From Clostridia bacterium (GTDB lineage Bacteria; Bacillota; Clostridia; Acetivibrionales; JAFADI01): a stretch of DNA of 32,579 nucleotides. This document shows, in pieces, positions 14,153-24,561 of the stretch. The stretch's first letter is position 1, and every line of letters starts with the position of its first letter. The position numbers and the translations under genes were made by a program. The notes under the pieces were generated by a model that made no database searches, was not told the DNA's origin, and saw only the letters and a program-made list of their open reading frames with translations. Location: contig JAOACY010000096.1 of assembly GCA_026417615.1 (NCBI GenBank), forward strand, positions 1 to 32,579, read 5' to 3'.

Positions 14153-16672
14153 ATGCTGATTATTTTAAAGTTTATTCTCAAAAATATAAAAGAAAAGAAA
14201 ATGAGGACTTTTCTTATCGTATTCTCAATTATGATTTCGTCAGCCTTGTTTTTTGCATCATCGGCGGTTACGGATTCATTAAAAAACATGTATATAGAAC
14301 AGATAAAGAAGTCATATGGTGAAGCAGAAATTGTAATTCGAGCCGGGAATGATTCTCCTTCCAAATATTTTTCAGGTACACTGCCGGCGGAGTATGAGGG
14401 ACAGATTGATTACAAGGTGGATGTATTCAACGGACTTGGAGTTTATAAGCACAGGAGGGATGGTGCCAAGGAAGAGGTTTTGGTAATCAACCTTAAAGGA
14501 ATAGAGTGGCAGGATATTCAGAAAATGACTCCTGTCACCCTTGCTGCAGAGTACAACCTGGAACCCTTCAAAGGGAAAAAACTGGTATTAAGCAAAAAAA
14601 CCGCCGATAAATACGGTATTGAGCTTGGGGAAGCAGTAGATATTTATATAGAAGGCGTGAAATATAAGTTTGCAGTATGTGCAATAGCGCAAATGACCGG
14701 TCCATTCAGCGATGACGGTCAGACTCATCAGGCTTTGGTGCCAAGGGAAACGCTTAGCACCCTGTATGGTCAAAAGGGAAGCGTTACAGATGTTTTCATC
14801 AAGCTTAAAAACCCAATTGACAAAGGGAGCATCATCAGCAGATTGTCAGAAGACCTGAAGCGTTATTCCGTGAAGGAAACAATTTCAGAAAGTGATCTTC
14901 AGGCACAGACAGGCAGCATATCAGTTATTTTATCCATGGCTCTGGTTATGGTACTTTTTATGAGCATATTTATAATATATTCATCATTTAAGGTGATAAC
15001 TACCGAAAGGCTGCCGGTGATAGGAACTTTCAGAAGCATTGGGGCAAGCAGGATGCTAACGGATTTTGTGCTGCTGCTGGAAAGCATTTTTTATGGTGTT
15101 ACAGGAGGATCGTTGGGGTGCGTTATGGGCATAGGTGTACTGTATATAATTGCCCGTGCCACAACACCGGTATGGGATTCAAATCTGAAGACGACCATAA
15201 CCTTCAGCGCAATGCAGATGGCTGCGGCCTTTGTGATAGCAGTAGTTCTATCTGTTTTCAGCTCCCTGATACCGATTCTGAAGGTTTCAAAAATACCCGT
15301 TAAAGATATAGTTTTAAACAAAATACAAACACAAAGCAAAAGGCATGGCGTTTGGAGCTTGTTAAGCGGTCTGGTGCTGCTGGCTGCCGCATTGTTCCTG
15401 CCGCCGCTGACTTCAGGCAATATCGGGCTGCCAGTTAACTCAATGTGTATATTGGGAGGGGTAGCTGCAGTAATATATCTCATCCCGCATACTACAAAGC
15501 TGTTTGTGTTGTTGTTTGAAAAGATTTATTCATTTGTTTTTGGAAATGAAGGAGTTCTTGCTGCAAAAAACATCAGGAGCAACAAAAACATTCTTAACAA
15601 TATATCACTGCTGGCTATAGGAATTTCAAGCCTGCTTGCTATCAATATTGTCAGCAAGAGCAGCATTATGGAAATAATTAATTATTTTGAGCATGGAACA
15701 AAATACGATGTGTTCTTCAGTGTTACCCAAGCTGACAGAGCTTTTGAGCTTTCTTTGAGGTCAGTGGAGGGAGTCACAGCAGCAAAAGGCTTTCTAAATG
15801 CCCGTGGGGTTGAGGTAAAGGGAAGCGGCCAAATCATAGAAAATATTGAAGGCGCAGACAAGGACTCCTTTCTGGAATATTTTAATATTTTGCTTGATGG
15901 CGGAAGGGAAGAAACAATTAAAAAATTCAGGGAGATTGATTCCGACAGAAACATAATAATTACAGGAATGTTGAAGAACAAGCTGGGAGTGAATACGGGA
16001 GACACAATTACTTTGCGTCTTCCTTCCGGTGACAGGGATTACAAGGTTCTGGGCATATGGGACACAATGATGTATGGAGGCAACTATGCCATTGTGGCAG
16101 AGAGGTTTCTCAAAATTGATTTTGGAGAAAAATATTACAAGTATATAGCTATCAAAACCAACAAAGACCCTGAACAGTTACTACAGCACCTCAAGGATAA
16201 ATATGCCAAGTACGGAGCAGGAGGGCTTACAACAAATGAAGTAATGGACATGCTTGTCAAATCAAATGCCCAAATATTTGATGTCCTTAACGGATTCTCG
16301 GTACTTACCGCCCTAATAGGTGTAATCGGTGTTTTCAACAATCTGATTATAAGTTTTATAGAGAGAAAGCGGTCTTTCGCAGTTATGCGCTCTGTAGGGA
16401 TGAGCAAAGTTCAAATTGTAAAAATGATATTTGTTGAAGCCTTCACCGGAGGCTTGATTGGCGGTGTCGGAGGAGTTTTGGGAGGCATTTTGCAGATAAA
16501 TGTAATGTATTATATGATGAGAATAATTGTTTCATCAGTACAAATGAAGTATTCGGTGTGGACACTTATGGGAAGCCTGATGGCAGGTGTTTTAATAACT
16601 CTTGCCGCTTCTGTGGGTTCGGCTATGAAATCGTCAAAGCTGAATATTATTGAAGCAATAAAGTATGAATAA
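14153..16672 (+). CDS. FtsX/MacB-type ABC transporter permease, two FtsX domains
   Basis: This is an 839-residue protein. It has an N-terminal membrane segment (LIVFSIMISSALFFASSAV, about 21-39), a MacB-like extracellular domain to about 250, then three membrane segments of the first FtsX domain. Further membrane segments around 395-500, a second extracellular domain and a C-terminal FtsX domain follow, ending in SSKLNIIEAIKYE, the usual coupling-helix end of this family. Members export lipoproteins, peptides or lipids, or act as mechanotransducers, and need a separate ATPase. None is encoded on either side within the window, so the ATPase must be supplied from elsewhere. The start at 14153 has a modest GAGG site. 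The permease closes the three-gene unit. Confidence 0.88.
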   Translation: MLIILKFILKNIKEKKMRTFLIVFSIMISSALFFASSAVTDSLKNMYIEQIKKSYGEAEIVIRAGNDSPSKYFSGTLPAEYEGQIDYKVDVFNGLGVYKHRRDGAKEEVLVINLKGIEWQDIQKMTPVTLAAEYNLEPFKGKKLVLSKKTADKYGIELGEAVDIYIEGVKYKFAVCAIAQMTGPFSDDGQTHQALVPRETLSTLYGQKGSVTDVFIKLKNPIDKGSIISRLSEDLKRYSVKETISESDLQAQTGSISVILSMALVMVLFMSIFIIYSSFKVITTERLPVIGTFRSIGASRMLTDFVLLLESIFYGVTGGSLGCVMGIGVLYIIARATTPVWDSNLKTTITFSAMQMAAAFVIAVVLSVFSSLIPILKVSKIPVKDIVLNKIQTQSKRHGVWSLLSGLVLLAAALFLPPLTSGNIGLPVNSMCILGGVAAVIYLIPHTTKLFVLLFEKIYSFVFGNEGVLAAKNIRSNKNILNNISLLAIGISSLLAINIVSKSSIMEIINYFEHGTKYDVFFSVTQADRAFELSLRSVEGVTAAKGFLNARGVEVKGSGQIIENIEGADKDSFLEYFNILLDGGREETIKKFREIDSDRNIIITGMLKNKLGVNTGDTITLRLPSGDRDYKVLGIWDTMMYGGNYAIVAERFLKIDFGEKYYKYIAIKTNKDPEQLLQHLKDKYAKYGAGGLTTNEVMDMLVKSNAQIFDVLNGFSVLTALIGVIGVFNNLIISFIERKRSFAVMRSVGMSKVQIVKMIFVEAFTGGLIGGVGGVLGGILQINVMYYMMRIIVSSVQMKYSVWTLMGSLMAGVLITLAASVGSAMKSSKLNIIEAIKYE

Positions 16673-16713
16673 GCTGATTGCAAATCTGAAGCATAAAAAT
16701 AGTATTTAAGAAA

Positions 16714-16735
16714 AAAGAGCGGCTTGGTGCTCTTT
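16714..16735. terminator. weak hairpin after the permease gene
   Basis: AAAGAGC and GCTCTTT form a 7-bp stem around an 8-base loop, 41 bases after the permease stop. On the + strand it is followed by GAAAAA and not by a T run, so intrinsic termination would be poor. It may act as a weak 3' end or transcript-stabilising hairpin. Confidence 0.35.
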
Positions 16736-16823
16736 GAAAAAATAAAACTGGACAGTTAAGGTAAAGGTATATTATCAGAGTTAAAAAAATACTCATGTTT
16801 CAGCTATGTAAAAGTTGAATACG

Positions 16824-16854
16824 TTGACATATGTAAGTGAATTTGGTATATAAT
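16824..16854 (+). promoter_or_regulatory. sigma-A promoter for the riboswitch-dapB transcript
   Basis: A perfect -35 TTGACA lies at 16824-16829. The -10 is either TATATA at 16847-16852 (17-base spacer) or TATAAT at 16849-16854 (19-base spacer). Transcription would start near 16860 and give a leader of almost 400 bases before dapB, including the riboswitch. The 100 bases between promoter and aptamer hold a small hairpin (16900-16917). Confidence 0.7.
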
Positions 16855-16961
16855 ATATATAGGGGAATTTTATTCAATTGTTTGAGGCGACAGACTGGGG
16901 GACTTTAAAAATAGTCCAAGAAGACTGAAGCCTAAATGCTTACAACTTAATAATAAATTTG

Positions 16962-17113
16962 CGCTTAATTCAAGGACGTTTCCATATCCTTGAAACGGGG
17001 GAACCACTTCGATGTGTATTACGCATCGAATAAGAAATTGGGGTGAGTCCGTTCGTAAGAACGGTAGGGTTATGTCTCTTTCGATCCGAATCCGTCAGCT
17101 AACCTCGTAAGCG
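16962..17113 (+). promoter_or_regulatory. ydaO-yuaA riboswitch (cyclic di-AMP)
   Basis: The segment carries the conserved blocks of the ydaO class in order: CGCTTAATTC (5' arm of P1), a variable hairpin (CAAGGA/TCCTTG), GAAACGGGGGAACCA, a hairpin TTCGATG/CATCGAA, GGGGTGAGTCC, a GNRA-like hairpin CCGTTC-GTAA-GAACGG, TAGGGT, CTCTTTCGATCCGAA, TCCGTCAGCTAACC and GTAAGCG (3' arm of P1). Cyclic di-AMP binding to this class normally lowers downstream expression. A strong intrinsic terminator follows 57 bases later and dapB starts after that, so premature termination of dapB mRNA at high c-di-AMP is the expected mechanism. Confidence 0.95.
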
Positions 17114-17170
17114 TTGGAGGAGAAGGTGATTGATATGCTTTATTAATGACGCACATTGTGCAATTTTTTA

Positions 17171-17202
17171 AAAAGCTGCAGACACGCTTCTGCAGCTTTT
17201 TT
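17171..17202 (+). terminator. riboswitch expression-platform terminator
   Basis: AAAAGCTGCAG and CTGCAGCTTTT form an 11-bp stem with an 8-base loop (ACACGCTT), followed by two more T residues. The loop bases ACGCTT (17184-17189) are complementary to AAGCGT (17109-17114), part of the 3' arm of riboswitch P1. The terminator could therefore be antagonised when P1 is open. Confidence 0.88.
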
Positions 17203-17256
17203 GTATCAACTGAATGTAAAATTGTGTAAAACCAACATTATTAAGGAGGTTTTGTT

Positions 17257-18135
17257 ATGATTAGGGTATGTCTTGTTGGTCTGGGTAAAACCGGTAAGGA
17301 AATTGCAAAGGCCATAATGGAACAGGAAGATATAAAGCTGGTTTCCGTTGTTTGCAGAGAACAAAGCGATAAAAGAGGCAGGGACATAGGTGAGGTCTTA
17401 GGATGCGGTAGTACAGGACTTTTAATTGACAGCTCCGAAGATCTGGAACAAGTGGTTTTCAAAACCAAGCCTGATGTGGTTGTAGATTTCTCCAGTCCTG
17501 AGGCTACAATCAGAAACGCTAAGATATTTTCAAGAATGAAGGTAAATATTGTAATAGGAACAACCGGATTTTCAATGCTTCAGCTCAGAAGGCTTTTCGT
17601 ACTTACCCGCAAGCATCATAACGGTATTGTTTACGCTCCCAATATAACTCTCGGTGTAAATGTGCTCATGCTTTTAGCTAATCTTGCATCTAGCATACTT
17701 CACAACTACGATTTCCAGATTACGGAAATTCATCATAAGAATAAAAAGGATGCGCCTTCAGGCACAGCGATTAAGATTGCTAAGGAGATTGAGAAAGGTC
17801 TGATTTCCTCCGGCGAATACGACTGCGCAAAGAATATACCCATAACTGCAGTAAGGGCAGGGGGAGTCGTTGGAAAACATGAGGTTATGATTATCGGGGA
17901 GGACGATAAGATAGAAATTTCCCATGAATCTTTTTCAAGAAAAGCATTTGCCCTGGGTGCCATACGTGCCATAAGGTTTGTTGACGGAAAGTCCGGGTAT
18001 TTTGAAATGAATGATGTTTTGAATTTGAAAAAGGTATTAGCTGATTATTTGGAGAAGGAAGATCATACTCAAAGGAAGAGGTATATCTTATATAAAACAG
18101 GATGTAAGGAATCTCAGGAGCTTTGGGCGCTTTAG
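17257..18135 (+). CDS. dapB: 4-hydroxy-tetrahydrodipicolinate reductase (DapB)
   Basis: This is a 292-residue protein with AAGGAGG before the ATG. The nucleotide-binding loop is VGLGKTGKEI, the middle strand VVDFSSPEA and IGTTGFS are DapB-like, and the catalytic segment EIHHKNKKDAPSGTA is diagnostic, with the His pair and Lys of the active site. FALGAIRAI and GYFEMNDVLNL close the fold. The enzyme makes tetrahydrodipicolinate for lysine and meso-diaminopimelate. A C-terminal tail of about 25 residues extends past the usual end. dapA, lysC and asd are not adjacent, so this is a stand-alone gene under c-di-AMP control. A second, remote possibility is a DapB-like amino acid dehydrogenase. Confidence 0.9.
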   Translation: MIRVCLVGLGKTGKEIAKAIMEQEDIKLVSVVCREQSDKRGRDIGEVLGCGSTGLLIDSSEDLEQVVFKTKPDVVVDFSSPEATIRNAKIFSRMKVNIVIGTTGFSMLQLRRLFVLTRKHHNGIVYAPNITLGVNVLMLLANLASSILHNYDFQITEIHHKNKKDAPSGTAIKIAKEIEKGLISSGEYDCAKNIPITAVRAGGVVGKHEVMIIGEDDKIEISHESFSRKAFALGAIRAIRFVDGKSGYFEMNDVLNLKKVLADYLEKEDHTQRKRYILYKTGCKESQELWAL

Positions 18136-18167
18136 AATATTGTTGGCATTGCAATTTAAGGATAAAA

Positions 18168-18203
18168 GTTGGTGTGTATGGCAAAAAAGCCATGCACACC
18201 AAC
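18168..18203 (-). terminator. terminator between dapB and the convergent carboxypeptidase gene
   Basis: A 15-base inverted repeat (GTTGGTGTGTATGGC against GCCATGCACACCAAC, one G-T pair) surrounds AAAAAA. The T run lies on the minus-strand side (TTTTATCC after the stem), so it mainly ends the carboxypeptidase transcript; on the + side the stem follows the dapB stop by 32 bases and may also stop that transcript. Confidence 0.85.
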
Positions 18204-18213
18204 TATATAGTCC

Positions 18214-19449
18214 TTAAGCCTTCCTTGCAAACAGTATTTTCTTTATAAACCGGCTGATTTTGTACAATATAAGGAGAATTTCTATAATAAGAAGAATTAT
18301 GACCAAGATGTACAGGTCATTGTTTGCTTTAAGCTTGTTTACCAGGTGAGTGAAATTGTCTTCCGGGGGCAGAAGCTCTTTATCGGAGACAAGATTAACA
18401 CTGATAATGGTATTGTCCTTAAGTGTATACGTGGCAACACCAAGTACTTTGTCCTTGGTTACGGGAAGCTTGATGTCCGGGGCTGTTTTGATGTCAAGGC
18501 TTGCAATAAAGCTGTCGCCCAAAGGATGTATGTAATAAGCGTCTTCGTTGCTGACCAAGTCAATGTTTTGGTCACTGACTGCAATGCTTTTAATGCTCTG
18601 GCCTTTGTTTACCAGCATTGACTTCTTGAAGTTGTTAAAACCATAATCCAACAGCAGTTCTGAGTCTTTTAAAACGCTTTTGGCCGGAGAATCAATAACT
18701 ACCGATATTATCCTCATCCCATTTCTAGTAGCTGTGGTGACAGCGGACTGGCGGTTCTCGTCATTGTATCCTGTCTTTCCGCCATCAACCCCGTCGTAGC
18801 TCCAGAATAGCGGATTGCTGTTTACTAGAATCTTTGAACTGCTTCCATCGTACCAAGGTATGCCCTTGCTTGAAAAATAAGTCTGAAAGGTAGAGTTTGA
18901 TATGGCATAACGTATGAGGACCGCAAGATCCTCGGCGGTCGTGTATTGTGATTCATCATACAGGCCCGTGGGGTTTTTGAAAAAGGTGTTTGCAAGATTA
19001 AGCTCGCGAGCCTTCTGGTTCATCATATCAACGAATTTGGCTATGTCTCCTGCCACAAATTCAGCGAGCGCCACTGGTGCGTCATTGGCGGAGGTTAGAA
19101 CAACGGCATATAGAAGGTCGCTTACATCGTACTTTTCACCAACCTCCAGATTGAGGATAGAACCGCTGGAGCTGGCTGATTCCTTGCTTATTGTGACCTT
19201 TGAGTCAAGCTTTGCCTTTTCAATGGTTATTATTGCAGTCATTATCTTATTTGCTATGGAAGCATGAACTTTTGAGGAGGAGAACTTTCTAAACAATACC
19301 TGGCCTCTGCCCGATTCAACAAGTATGGCTGAACCTGCCGCAATACCAGGCAAGTTATCGGAGGAGTCAGCTAAAGAAATGCTTGATATTGAGAAAAATG
19401 CAAGCATAATAATCAAAGCGGTCAGTCTGCAAAGAATTTTGCCGCTCAT
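18214..19449 (-). CDS. dacF: D-alanyl-D-alanine carboxypeptidase (DacF/PBP5-like)
   Basis: This is a 411-residue protein. It has a signal peptide (about residues 1-27, LTALIIMLAFFSISSISLADS), a peptidase S11 domain, the typical PBP5 C-terminal beta domain, and a membrane segment near the end (LYILVIILLIIEILLILY), longer than the amphipathic anchor of PBP5. The SxN motif (TSANDAP) and KTG motif (DGGKTGYN) are intact. The first motif reads HASIANKIMTA: the Ser lies four residues before the Lys (SxxxK) and not three as in the canonical PASTTK. The enzyme trims the terminal D-Ala of peptidoglycan stems. AGGG lies before the start and a clear promoter is upstream on the minus strand. Confidence 0.88.
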   Translation of the reverse strand: MSGKILCRLTALIIMLAFFSISSISLADSSDNLPGIAAGSAILVESGRGQVLFRKFSSSKVHASIANKIMTAIITIEKAKLDSKVTISKESASSSGSILNLEVGEKYDVSDLLYAVVLTSANDAPVALAEFVAGDIAKFVDMMNQKARELNLANTFFKNPTGLYDESQYTTAEDLAVLIRYAISNSTFQTYFSSKGIPWYDGSSSKILVNSNPLFWSYDGVDGGKTGYNDENRQSAVTTATRNGMRIISVVIDSPAKSVLKDSELLLDYGFNNFKKSMLVNKGQSIKSIAVSDQNIDLVSNEDAYYIHPLGDSFIASLDIKTAPDIKLPVTKDKVLGVATYTLKDNTIISVNLVSDKELLPPEDNFTHLVNKLKANNDLYILVIILLIIEILLILYKISRFIKKILFARKA

Positions 19450-19514
19450 AATATCCCTCCATATCTACTGGCATGATATATATGTTTATGTTATATTTAT
19501 TAAAATATAAATTA

Positions 19515-19543
19515 ATTATATTACTGAGTATTTATTTCGTCAA
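19515..19543 (-). promoter_or_regulatory. sigma-A promoter of the carboxypeptidase gene
   Basis: Read on the minus strand, TTGACG (19543-19538) and TATAAT (19520-19515) are separated by exactly 17 bases. The transcript would start about 60 bases before the start codon. It is divergent from the V-ATPase operon promoter. Confidence 0.7.
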
Positions 19544-19559
19544 ATTGATAAATTAAGTA

Positions 19560-19588
19560 TTTATATTATAAAAATCTTACGTTATAAT
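19560..19588 (+). promoter_or_regulatory. candidate promoter of the V-ATPase operon
   Basis: TTTATA (19560-19565) and TATAAT (19583-19588) are 17 bases apart. The -35 is imperfect (4 of 6). The untranslated leader would be about 145 bases. I see no clear riboswitch or strong hairpin in it. The whole 19450-19741 gap is AT-rich and otherwise holds only the divergent promoter. Confidence 0.45.
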
Positions 19589-19741
19589 TAGTGTTGTGTA
19601 TTAAAATTTGACTATAAATGACAATAAACTACATTGGTCAATTCGGAACAAAAAGAGATTTCCAGTAAGAAGTATGTTTAACAAATATAAATGGTTAGTT
19701 TGACAAATCCTAAAAACGGAAAATTCACAGGAGGTGATCAG

Positions 19742-20054
19742 ATGTCCATTGATTTAATCCTCAGCATAAAACAGGCTGAGCTTCAGGCGGAACAAATGCG
19801 GAGGGAGCTGGCTGAGACTGCCCGTCAGATTTTATCCGAGGCAAACAATCAGGCCTTCAAGCTGTTTGAACAGTCAATAGAAGAGGCTGAAAAGGATGCC
19901 AGGGATATTATAAAGCAAGCGGAAGAGAGGGTTGCTGTTGAAATTGAGAGGCTCAATTTGGAAGTAAGCCAGGAGTGTGATGTCATAAGGCAGCATGCCA
20001 GGGAGAAGCTGGATAAGGCAGTAGATTTAATCACGGGAAGGATTGTGACTGTCC

Positions 20055-20068
<14 letters not shown>
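19742..20068 (+). CDS. V-type ATPase subunit G/H (peripheral stalk)
   Basis: The ATG at 19742 follows AGGAGGTGATC, the best ribosome binding site in the region; an in-frame ATG at 19691 has none. The 108-residue product is almost entirely a charged helix rich in Glu, Ala, Gln and Arg, as in the stalk subunit that pairs with subunit E. The right-handed coiled-coil style of short Ala-Glu repeats, and its place directly before subunit I, fit archaeal AhaH / bacterial NtpF-like stalk proteins. It would help hold the stator of the rotary enzyme. It overlaps ntpI by 14 bases. Confidence 0.82.
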
Positions 20069-22519
<2,451 letters not shown>

Positions 22520-22535
22520 AAGGGAGTGTCCTTTG

Positions 22536-23132
22536 ATGACAGGAGTAGAGAAGATAAAAGACAGGATACTGGAGGAAGCGCGCCGGCAGGTGAAGGAAGG
22601 CGTCGAAAATGCCGAGGCGGAAGCCGAAGGCATTATTGAAACGGCCCGGAAGGAAGCTGAAGAAAAACGCAGAGCATTAATTGATAAAGCTAAAGCTGAA
22701 GCAGAAAATGTGAGAAAAAGACTTTTGGCAGTTGCGGAGCTTGAAGCAAGAAAAGAAAAGCTTAAGGCAAGGCAGGAAATTGTTGAAGAAGCCTTTGCAA
22801 GGGCCATGCAAAGGCTGTGTTCAATGCCTGACGAACAGTATCAGGCTGTCCTGGCGGACATGATTATCAATTCTGTTGAGACGGGGGAGGAAGAAATAAT
22901 TTTGTCCCCGTCAGATAAGAGCAGATTAAAGAGGGGATTTGTCGAGGATATTAATCAAAGAGCGGCAGCAAAAGGCTTGAAAGGGAATATTTCCATTTCA
23001 CAAAGGTCTGCGGACATTAGAGGCGGTTTTATATTAAAATCAGGAGATGTTGAAATAAACAACTCCTTTGAGGTTATTTTCAGAATGAAGCGCGATGAGC
23101 TTGAAGGCGAAGTCTTTAATTTGTTGTTTTAG
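22536..23132 (+). CDS. ntpE: V-type ATPase subunit E
   Basis: The ATG at 22536 is preferred over the TTG one codon earlier; AAAAGGGAG lies 9-10 bases upstream. The 198-residue product has a long N-terminal helix with KDRILEEARRQVKEG and many Ala/Glu/Lys heptads up to about 110, then a compact C-terminal domain (EEIILSPSDKSRL; GGFILKSGDVEINNSFE). The GGxxxxxGxxxxNxxF pattern is the subunit E hallmark. The subunit pairs with the G/H helix to form the peripheral stalk that contacts A and B. Its location between K and C is the common bacterial order. Confidence 0.95.
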   Translation: MTGVEKIKDRILEEARRQVKEGVENAEAEAEGIIETARKEAEEKRRALIDKAKAEAENVRKRLLAVAELEARKEKLKARQEIVEEAFARAMQRLCSMPDEQYQAVLADMIINSVETGEEEIILSPSDKSRLKRGFVEDINQRAAAKGLKGNISISQRSADIRGGFILKSGDVEINNSFEVIFRMKRDELEGEVFNLLF

Positions 23133-23143
23133 GAGGTGGCGGG

Positions 23144-24157
23144 TTGCCAAGTGCTAGCGATACCACATATGCATACGCTGTTTCCAGAATAAGGGCTATA
23201 GAAAGAAAGCTCCTGGACAAAGGCAAGCTTGACAGGATGGTGGATGCCAGAACTGCCGAAGAAGCCATGAAGGTACTTGCCGAAGCTGATTACGGTGATG
23301 CTCATTCTGAACCGGCGGAAACACAGGAGTATGAAAAATTGCTTATTAATGAGCATAAGAAGGTATACAGGCTGCTTAAGGATATTGCTCCAGAGCCTGC
23401 AGCTTTTGACGTGTTCCTTGTAGCAAACGATTATCACAATATTAAAGTAATCCTGAAAGCAGAATTTTCAGCACAAGAATTAAATGAAAGCATTCTGACG
23501 GAAACCGGCTCAATAAGCATTCCGAGCCTCAGGACCATCATAAGGGACAGGAAAATGTCGGATTTGCCTGCTATTATGAGAAATGCGGTTTTTGAATGTA
23601 TTGATGTATTCGGACGGACCGCAGACCCTCAGATGGTGGATATAATCCTTGACAAGGCTTGCTTTGCTCAAATGAAGCAAATGGCGGAGAGTACCGGTGT
23701 TGGATTTCTCAGGGATTTGATTGCTGTAATGATTGACCTTGCCAATATAAGAACGCTGATCCGCGTCAAAAGGATGAAAAAACCCTGGGACTTTCTGCAG
23801 AAGGTTTTAATTCCCGGGGGAAGAATTGATATGAAGCTGTTTGTTGAGAATGCGGACACCCCGTTTGAAAACCTTTCAGAAATGCTTAAATATACTGCTT
23901 ACAGCCAGATAGCTGAAGAAGGCTTGGAAAGCTTCAGGAATACAGGAAGCCTGACAAAACTGGAAAAGCTTTCTGATAATTTTATTATGTCCTTTGTAAA
24001 AAGAGCAAAATTCATATCCTTTGGCATTGAACCTCTTGTGGGGTATCTCATGGCAAAGGAATATGAATTGAAGAATGTAAGAATTATAATGGTTGGTAAA
24101 ATTAACAATATTTCCAATGATATAATAAGGGAAAGGCTGAGGGACGCTTATGTATAA
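23144..24157 (+). CDS. ntpC: V-type ATPase subunit C (d/AC39)
   Basis: The start is a TTG at 23144 after AGGAGGTGG. The 337-residue all-helical protein begins DTTYAYAVSRIRAIERKLLD and contains FDVFLVANDYHNIKVILKA and DLANIRTLIRVKRM, typical of the funnel-shaped AC39 family. It caps the rotor ring and joins it to the central shaft subunits D and F. The end GKINNISNDIIRERLRDAYV is the usual C-terminus (KxNxxxxxxIxxRLR). It overlaps ntpF by 8 bases. Confidence 0.94.
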   Translation: MPSASDTTYAYAVSRIRAIERKLLDKGKLDRMVDARTAEEAMKVLAEADYGDAHSEPAETQEYEKLLINEHKKVYRLLKDIAPEPAAFDVFLVANDYHNIKVILKAEFSAQELNESILTETGSISIPSLRTIIRDRKMSDLPAIMRNAVFECIDVFGRTADPQMVDIILDKACFAQMKQMAESTGVGFLRDLIAVMIDLANIRTLIRVKRMKKPWDFLQKVLIPGGRIDMKLFVENADTPFENLSEMLKYTAYSQIAEEGLESFRNTGSLTKLEKLSDNFIMSFVKRAKFISFGIEPLVGYLMAKEYELKNVRIIMVGKINNISNDIIRERLRDAYV

Positions 24158-24470
24158 AGTCGGAATCATTGGGGACAAGGACAGCATACTCGGATTCAAG
24201 GCTGTAGGCCTTCAGGTATTCCCCGCAGGTTCAGCTCCTGAGGCGGAAAAGCTTCTGGAAAGGCTGGCTGAAGAAAATTATGCTGTCATATATATAACGG
24301 AGCAAATTGCAAAAGATATTGCGCCGGCTGTTGAAAATTACAACAACCGCAGGTTTCCGGCCATAATACCAATTCCGGGCAATCAGGGATCCCTTGGCCT
24401 TGGAATGCAGAACGTCAAAAAGGCGGTGGAGCGGGCCGTAGGTGCAGACATACTGTTTAGGGACGAATAA
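24150..24470 (+). CDS. ntpF: V-type ATPase subunit F
   Basis: This is a 106-residue Rossmann-like protein starting MYKVGIIGDKDSILGFKAVG, the standard opening of V/A-type subunit F (often called NtpG in E. hirae naming). The central YAVIYITEQIA and the loop PAIIPIPGNQGS are conserved. Subunit F binds the D shaft and modulates ATP hydrolysis. It is the last gene of the first half of the operon; an inverted-repeat element lies between it and ntpA. Confidence 0.94.
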   Translation: MYKVGIIGDKDSILGFKAVGLQVFPAGSAPEAEKLLERLAEENYAVIYITEQIAKDIAPAVENYNNRRFPAIIPIPGNQGSLGLGMQNVKKAVERAVGADILFRDE

Positions 24471-24477
24471 TTACAGG

Positions 24478-24534
24478 AGGGGACATTCCTTAACGAAAAA
24501 GGAATAACTTTAATTCAATAAAGGTGTGTCCCCT
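24478..24534. repeat. short inverted-repeat element between ntpF and ntpA
   Basis: This is a 57-base element with ends AGGGGACA (24478-24485) and TGTCCCCT (24527-24534). The arms continue imperfectly (AGGGGACATTCCTTA against TAAAGGTGTGTCCCCT) around a short internal sequence. The arm motif GGGGACATTCC reappears at 27707-27755 and 32194-32240, so it is a dispersed family and not a simple terminator. The T run needed for termination is missing. It resembles the REP-like elements with GGGGAC arms known from Clostridia; mobility by an IS200-like transposase acting in trans is an inference. Confidence 0.65.
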
Positions 24535-24561
24535 TACATTGTTAGTTAAGGAGGATGAAGC

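Noticed and set aside
17118-17145. A tiny open frame behind GGAGGAGAAGG after the riboswitch.
   Set aside because: It would encode three residues only (ATG CTT TAT TAA); the purine-rich stretch belongs to the expression platform.
24471-24561. A small gene between ntpF and ntpA suggested by AGGAGGGG at 24475-24482.
   Set aside because: No open frame of useful length follows; the AGGAGGGG is the arm of an inverted repeat.
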